Part shown: one piece after another, positions 58,971 through 64,000 of the stretch | Layout of the letters: every line of letters starts with the position of its first letter | How positions within the stretch are numbered: position 1 is the first letter of the stretch | NCBI GenBank assembly: GCA_907163375.1 | Contig: CAJQUW010003625.1 | Coordinates: 50,001 to 114,000, forward strand | Length of the DNA: 64,000 bases | DNA from: Prostheceraeus crozeri | Lineage: Eukaryota; Platyhelminthes; Polycladida; Euryleptidae | Direction of reading: 5' to 3' | Notes under the pieces: model-generated | What the model was told of the DNA's origin: nothing | What the model saw: only the letters and a program-made list of their open reading frames with translations | Databases searched by the model: none | Translations under genes and position numbers: made by a program

Positions 58971-60956
58971 GAACATTGTCGTGGTATCAAGGCCTCTCGC
59001 CTAATCTTTTCAGGATATACATGATGCATCAAGTAGAATATACAGGAGGCGACGTCGTGGTTAAATAAAAAACACTCTGATTTCTGTCACACGGGTATCC
59101 TGACAGAGTAGCTGGTTACATTTTTAGGTAACCTTCACCATTCCTTTAACCTTCAAGTAAGCAATCACGACACGTTTCAACTGTAGCTTTTTTCCTTAAA
59201 ATATACTTCATCATTCGAACATGTACATTAGGGTGCGTCAAAAAAACCCAAGTTTGGAAAAGTTCAGGTGCTCAGCGGCCAAATGGTAACATATGGTGTA
59301 AAACTAATATACATGTATGTGAAATTTTAAGCCGATTGGACAACGTTTAGGGGTCGCGCAAAGAGGTCAAAGTGAGGTCAGTTTGTCGTTTTTGGGCTAA
59401 AAATATCATCTGACGTCATTATGTGACCTCGAATGACCTATTTGACCACATGACATGATAGATAGGGGTCACATTTATATATGTTGGTAATACATCATAT
59501 GTCTCTAAAATGCTTTGTTTCATCGGAATTCGGCACTTTATGATCAAAATTTAGACAAGTTCCAAGGGTCTCGTGACCACTGTAGGACACGATGTTCTAA
59601 CAATAAATATCATTTTACAGAGAAACTAAGCCTTTTAGAACCATATAATATATTATTAATTTGATTTTCAACATCAAAACGTCTTCACTAGGCTGATGTC
59701 AAGCAGCAACACAGATTATAGTCAGCCTTTATGACTTCACTTCGTCGTTGGAACTACAGCCCATATTCTAAGCTGACTGACTTTTAGGCCCTATTCTATC
59801 ACACCTTGGCCATATGTATTTCGTATGCCATCATTTCACTTTGACATCCTGCTTGTAATTAGGCTGCTGCAGTTGATTTCATTTAAAAAATGTTTGTGTA
59901 TTCAGCCAAAATTTACGATCATCTAAGTAGCCAAAGTGAGAGATATGTGCAATAGTATACTCTTCATGTAAAATGCCAATGTCTTTACCTTTTGTTGGAA
60001 AATTCAATTGTGGTGATCGAACTTCTGAAAATAATAACTTCGTCAATAGGGCTCGGATCTTGTGCTCTTCGTTTTTCATGTGCTTTCGTTATTTTAGCTA
60101 AATGTTCAACATGCTAGCCTTTGTTTCTACGTTTTACAGAATTACTTTATTTGTTGGTTTTTGAGTTAAAGTTATTTGATTCAGAGGACATGACAGAGGC
60201 CTACATCTTGTCATGTTGTAACGTTATGTTGCTGTTCATTAGCTAGAAAGGTGGATGAAAAAAAAGAATTTACAAAATCACGGTTATTCCCGATGTTTCA
60301 GCTGACGACGCCGATTTATTAGTTATAAAGATGGTTAGCAGACTCCTTTTGTAAAGTGGATTGTAATGTGTTGCACGTTGAATACCTTCAGCAAGAAGAA
60401 TTTCCCTCTGTATCGCGCATAATCGATGACCTGATAGGCGCATCATTCACCGTCAAAATACCTTGTTTAGAAATTGTTGCAACCCTGTTTGAATGATTTC
60501 AACATGTGCTGCATCAAAGATTCACTGATATACCCGCTGATAATGCGATCGACCCAATCTAGGTTGATGGTACCAAGGGTTAAAGCTGTTTCAAGAAGTC
60601 CCTCTGTTCAAAGAGAACTGTCGTCTTCTATCGACATTAACAGAAGACGCTGTATTTGTTTTTAGCAGAACTGTCTATCGTCAAACCATTGGACTAGCAA
60701 TGGGTTCTCCTCTAAGCTCTTCCTTTAGTCTGATCTTCGTGTTGCAGCTCCCACAATTCTGCGGTAAATGACTTTTTTTCTGATCGTGGCTGATGAGTGG
60801 CATTATGGAAGGCATTCGACGAGCAACACAGTGCAATCCAGTTATAGTGAAGGTCATTATCGTTATAACATAACTGTCACGCATGTGAGATGCCATGTAA
60901 TTTTATTAATCTTGAATAAAGTTTGACGGGCTCGGTTTTCACTCTGATTGACTTAC
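58971..60956. other. Region between PLE fragment and SAR1 distal exon
   Basis: AT-rich; no gene recognised. GGGTGCGTCAAAAAAACCC at about 59231 looks like a possible element end but I found no partner terminus. Ends at the donor of the distal SAR1 exon. Confidence 0.4.
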
Positions 60957-61276
60957 CTTTGTTTATCGCATACATCGACTATAAACACTATCCCATCAAC
61001 GGCAGGGAAATAGGTTTTCCATACTTTCCGCGCTTGGATATGTCCTCCGAGATCAAAGGTCGTGAAAGTCATACCACCAATCGATAGTTCCTCTGAAGTA
61101 GCGTAATGTGTTGGCGTAGGCTGTGCCATTCTGTCACTCTTCAATCGGTGAAGAAGGGTTGTTTTCCCAGCAAAATCAAGACCTAAGAACACAAGCTTCC
61201 CAGACTTCTTCCACAGTCCTAAATATCCCAGTACACCAGACACTGCACCGGTTATCCAATTCCAGATTCCACTCAT
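60957..61276 (-). CDS. SAR1: SAR1 first coding exon, distal duplicate with altered P-loop
   Basis: A 320-bp exon of exactly the same length and phase as 49337-49656, starting at the ATG at 61276 and ending AG before GTAAGT. AG plus the first base of 39525 also gives Arg. The protein differs from the proximal copy at 10 of 107 positions: D6N, N35F (GLDFAGKTT), D47S, H53P, V54T, L57H, L80I, N88T, A102V, W103C. K38, T39, T56, D75 and H79 are kept. Many synonymous differences and no stops suggest selection on the protein. The upstream block GAAATCAAAGAAACGTGAATGAC is homologous to the proximal 5' flank, so a promoter may have been copied too. Either an alternative first exon of SAR1 or the head of a partial gene duplicate. 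Confidence 0.85.
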
Positions 61277-61740
61277 TTTTCAGGAACGAAATCAAAGAAA
61301 CGTGAATGACAGAAGCCTAAAGAGATGTGCTTATATATCTAAGCGTCGGCAGTGATGACGTGGAAGTATTTGTGATTGCAATTCTGACGGTGTTGCCTTC
61401 ATCTCACTATCACTTCATTTCTCGCTTAATTCCGTCATCAAATTGTCGATCTAAAAATATGTTCGCCGTTCTATTTATAGAATGATGCGCGTCTGACTGC
61501 AAGCATAGGATCATCATCATATAATATCCGAGGTGACACGGATCATTGGACATTCTAACGCACTAGCAAAGCTAAATTGCTCTGAAATAATGACATAAAG
61601 TGAACTGGAATTCTTTTTCACCGCCGATCACTGTCTACGTTGTGAGCCTTGCGTCCACTGAACTCGGTGTTTCTATCATCGCGAAATATGTCAGTTAGTT
61701 CTTTAAGAACAGCACATCGGTGTGGAGTAGAGATGTGCGA
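61277..61740. promoter_or_regulatory. SAR1: Candidate promoter region of the distal SAR1 exon
   Basis: The first about 35 bp upstream of the ATG are conserved with the proximal copy. The rest is unassigned and lies between divergent transcription units (SAR1 distal exon to the left, ASCC3-like gene to the right). No TATA box confidently placed. Confidence 0.3.
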
Positions 61741-62310
61741 ACCTGAACACCACTCAAATCCCCCTCAAACCGAAACCGAACTCGAAAACAAACCCCCACT
61801 TAAACCCAAATCAACCCACCCGACCCAAAACCCGAACCCAGACTCAAGCCCTAGCCCTTGCCCAAACACAGACCAAACTCAAACCCATGCCGCACATACC
61901 CAAGCCCGAACCCGTGCCCAAACACAGGCCTAGCTCAAACGCACACTCAACCCGGACTGACCCGAACCAGACACAACCCATGCCCGATACGACCTTAAAC
62001 CCAAACCTGACCAGACCCGAACTCAAACCCGAACCCGGTCAAAAAGAAACCCACACTCAACCCGGACTGACTCGAACCCGACCACACCCGAACCCACATC
62101 CGACCCGACATGATCCAATCCACATCCGACACGAACTTAGACCCGAACCCGACCAGACCCAACCCACACCCGAACCCAACACGAGCCCAACCCGAACCCC
62201 ACACAAGCCCAAGCCAAACCCACATCCGACCCGAACTCAAACCCACACCCAACCCGGCCCGAGCTCAAACCCGACCCAAAATCGAATTGAAACCGACCCT
62301 ACCCCAGAGG
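61741..62310. repeat. Degenerate C-rich ACCCGA/ACCCAA-type repeat array
   Basis: About 570 bp of strongly strand-asymmetric sequence built from short units such as AACCCGAACC, GACCCGAAC and AACCCACAC; G is scarce on the plus strand. The units vary, so this is an aged simple-sequence array and not a tidy microsatellite. The long Pro/Thr/Asn-rich or Gly/Val-rich frames on the two strands follow from the repeat and are not genes. Confidence 0.85.
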
Positions 62311-62627
62311 ACACCGATTGCACAAGTTAGTGAACACAAATATCAGTCATCTGAAGGACAAATGTATGTTGCTACATGAATAGGTTTTTGATTTTGTTTT
62401 ATGTGTAGAGGATTGTGTTCTTTTATGTATGTGTCCATTCCAAATTTCTCTAAAGATGTCTATTCGTTTCGTGTGCTAGGATGTGTCATTTTCATTTTTA
62501 TGTTCTGCATTAAAATGGCGTTTAGTTTTATATGAACGCTGCTCATCGTAATGTAATCTCTGATGATATCCTTTTTGAATCATTAATGCTGTTGATTCGA
62601 TGTTGACGGGTTCTTTTTCATCTTGCA
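62311..62627. other. Upstream region or 5' intron of the ASCC3-like gene
   Basis: A pyrimidine-rich run ending TTCATCTTGCAG just before 62629 looks like a splice acceptor, so an untranslated first exon probably lies upstream; I could not place it. Confidence 0.4.
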
Positions 62628-62633
62628 GGCTCG

Positions 62634-63433
62634 ATGCCATCTCTACCTCGGTTATCAACAGCTCTTCAGGCGTTTGGAGAATCGCTAGTATCAGTTGAGG
62701 AGAGCAAACCTCTTTCACTTGCAGAAAAACGTGAATTTTGTCGCAAACGAGAAGAAGCGCGTCTTATCTCTTGGCACCGTCTTCAGGAAATTCTTGCAAC
62801 CTTAGCTCCAACGTCCATCCCGCTATGGCGAAGGTTCCATAAACGAATAGAAGAGATGCTTGGTCAAGATGTGGATTGGGAATCAATTAGCTCACTGCAT
62901 CTTCCACTCTTCCGCATTTTTCATGGCCGTGAACATTGGACGCTCAGTCTTGTCGACCGTGTGTACGAATTGATCGGCCCAACAAGCAAGCAAGATGTCC
63001 ATGCACTATATCAGATCGCTCATGAAATAGAAGAAATGATGTCGACGGAGCAGATAGAGAAGTTGATGGAAATGGATGAGACAAGCAGAAGTCAGAAGTC
63101 AGACACGGAGATGTTCGGTCAGAAGATTCGCTTCCAGTTCAATGAACGCACGCGACTGCTGTCCATGTGCAGCATGGGCTCTGAGGAAGGAGAGGTGAAT
63201 CACAGAATGGAAGAGATCATGCTGAAGGGAGCCACAGCTGCTCAGAACGAATGGGAAGAAGAGAATGCCTTCAGAGAGGAAGATAATGGTGTCAGCACGG
63301 AGGGAATGGTCGACAGAACCTGGCTGGCAGCGAAACTACAAGGATTTGCTCCCAAACTGGGCATTCCGCCTGGACAACTTGTAGATAGAGCTGCCACCAT
63401 TCTTCTATCAGAAAGAGCAAGTGATGCCATTCA
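62634..63433 (+). CDS. ASCC3: ASCC3-like helicase, first coding exon (N-terminus)
   Basis: ASCC3 is the Ski2-like helicase of the ASCC complex, which opens DNA for AlkB-type alkylation repair and splits collided ribosomes. This exon encodes only the regulatory N-terminus. It starts SLPRLSTALQAFGESLVS, like vertebrate ASCC3 (ALPRLTGALRSFS), and later has LIGPTSKQDVHALYQIAHEI (against a GPF... helix), MFGQKIRFQFNERTR (FFGKNLAFSF in vertebrates) and RTWLAAKLQGFAPKLGI. The helicase cassettes would be in exons beyond the window. The ATG at 62634 sits six bases after a TTGCAG acceptor, and the exon ends at AA before GTGAGT (63434), two bases into a codon; reading past it gives a stop within about 30 codons. 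The match is moderate and limited to the fast-evolving N-terminus, so the name should be taken as probable. Confidence 0.65.
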
Positions 63434-64000
63434 AGTGAGTCTTGATGTCCTCTCCGAGTACATCTTGCAGTGTTCATTTCCTTCATTTTCTGTAGATTTG
63501 CGTCAATCACAGCATTAGATTCATCTGCGCGCGCTTCGGTTTCCTAGAAAGGAAGGGTTATATGTAGCCTTAATATCGAAATGGCACATCACAGAATTAG
63601 ACAACTTGCTCCTTCTCGAATGGATAATTCGTGTATCACTTGCTATTGGAAATGGCAAACAATAAGCTGTCAGCAGAGGACACTAGAACCAGTGAGCATA
63701 GAAATTGACAACAATAAAACCTCTAGAATGGAAATTAAGCTTCATGCAATGCACAATAACGGCACATAAATCGCACGCATTTTCCCTTAGATGCACCTGC
63801 CAACGTCTGTATCATTGGGTTAGAATCAGTCACATGAGTAAATCTAAGGTTTTAATTGGTGGTTCATGCCCCAACTTAGTTCCCCCGGATGTGTCGCGAC
63901 CTTGAGTCAATTTCCATTCTAGCGAACTTCAGATAAACAGTTTATTTCTATGGCAGTGAGAGATGCGTGCGTGCTGTGATATCACTTCGCACACACCAAA
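63434..64000 (+). other. Start of first intron of the ASCC3-like gene
   Basis: No further exon with ASCC3 homology is visible before the window ends. Confidence 0.6.

Noticed and set aside
61649-62379. Long Pro/Thr/Asn-rich and Gly/Val-rich open frames on both strands
   Set aside because: They arise from the ACCCGA-type simple repeat, occur in several frames and both strands, and have no start or splice context.
63242-63510. Minus-strand frames opposite the ASCC3-like exon
   Set aside because: Shadows of the plus-strand exon, which has homology, an acceptor and a donor.

Overview
The window is AT-rich, intron-rich animal nuclear DNA. Three conserved metazoan genes are recognisable by their exons. 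All else I could identify is transposable-element DNA or unassigned spacer. The genes (ARGLU1, SAR1 and an ASCC3-like helicase N-terminus), the roughly 10-11 kb introns and the mix of Penelope-like, CR1/jockey-like, piggyBac, hAT, pogo-like and Tc1/mariner DD41D elements suggest an invertebrate metazoan. The phylum cannot be fixed from sequence alone. The first 1.5 kb is almost pure poly-C and cuts into a hAT-type repeat, which looks like a contig-end artefact.

Layout: 1-1488 poly-C. 1489-17.6 kb is gene-poor, with a truncated hAT MITE, a foldback carrying a hammerhead-ribozyme-like motif (3.6-3.8 kb), opposed Penelope-like RT fragments (5.0-5.8 kb), a pogo-like MITE (6.7-7.4 kb), a tRNA-like SINE head (11.8 kb) and a complete 703-bp hAT MITE with 8-bp target duplication (16.9-17.6 kb). 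17.9-32.2 kb holds the last three coding exons of ARGLU1 on the plus strand. Its roughly 11-kb last intron contains a foldback, a hAT relic, a whole decayed piggyBac, a pogo-like MITE and a near-perfect 190-bp-arm palindrome. 34.0-37.0 kb is a second piggyBac with matching termini and TTAA duplication. Its transposase reads through as 573 residues over three exons with the DDD triad intact, so it may be functional.

39.3-61.3 kb, minus strand, holds SAR1. One terminal exon (39.3 kb) can be joined in phase to either of two homologous first coding exons, at 49.3 kb and 61.0 kb. The distal copy differs mainly in the P-loop and switch I region. The intervals hold a LINE fragment, a spacer-free palindrome, and a three-level nest at 52-58 kb: a DD41D mariner inside a hAT-like element inside a CR1/jockey-like LINE. 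A degenerate Penelope-like RT follows at 58.4-59.0 kb. Divergent from the distal SAR1 exon, past a C-rich ACCCGA-type repeat, the first coding exon of an ASCC3-like gene starts at 62.6 kb on the plus strand and its intron runs off the window.

The host genes share no obvious pathway: ARGLU1 acts in splicing/transcription, SAR1 in COPII vesicle budding at the ER, ASCC3 in alkylation repair and ribosome rescue. The most interesting items are the duplicated SAR1 promoter/first exon, the hammerhead-like motifs in foldback repeats, and the intact intron-bearing piggyBac.
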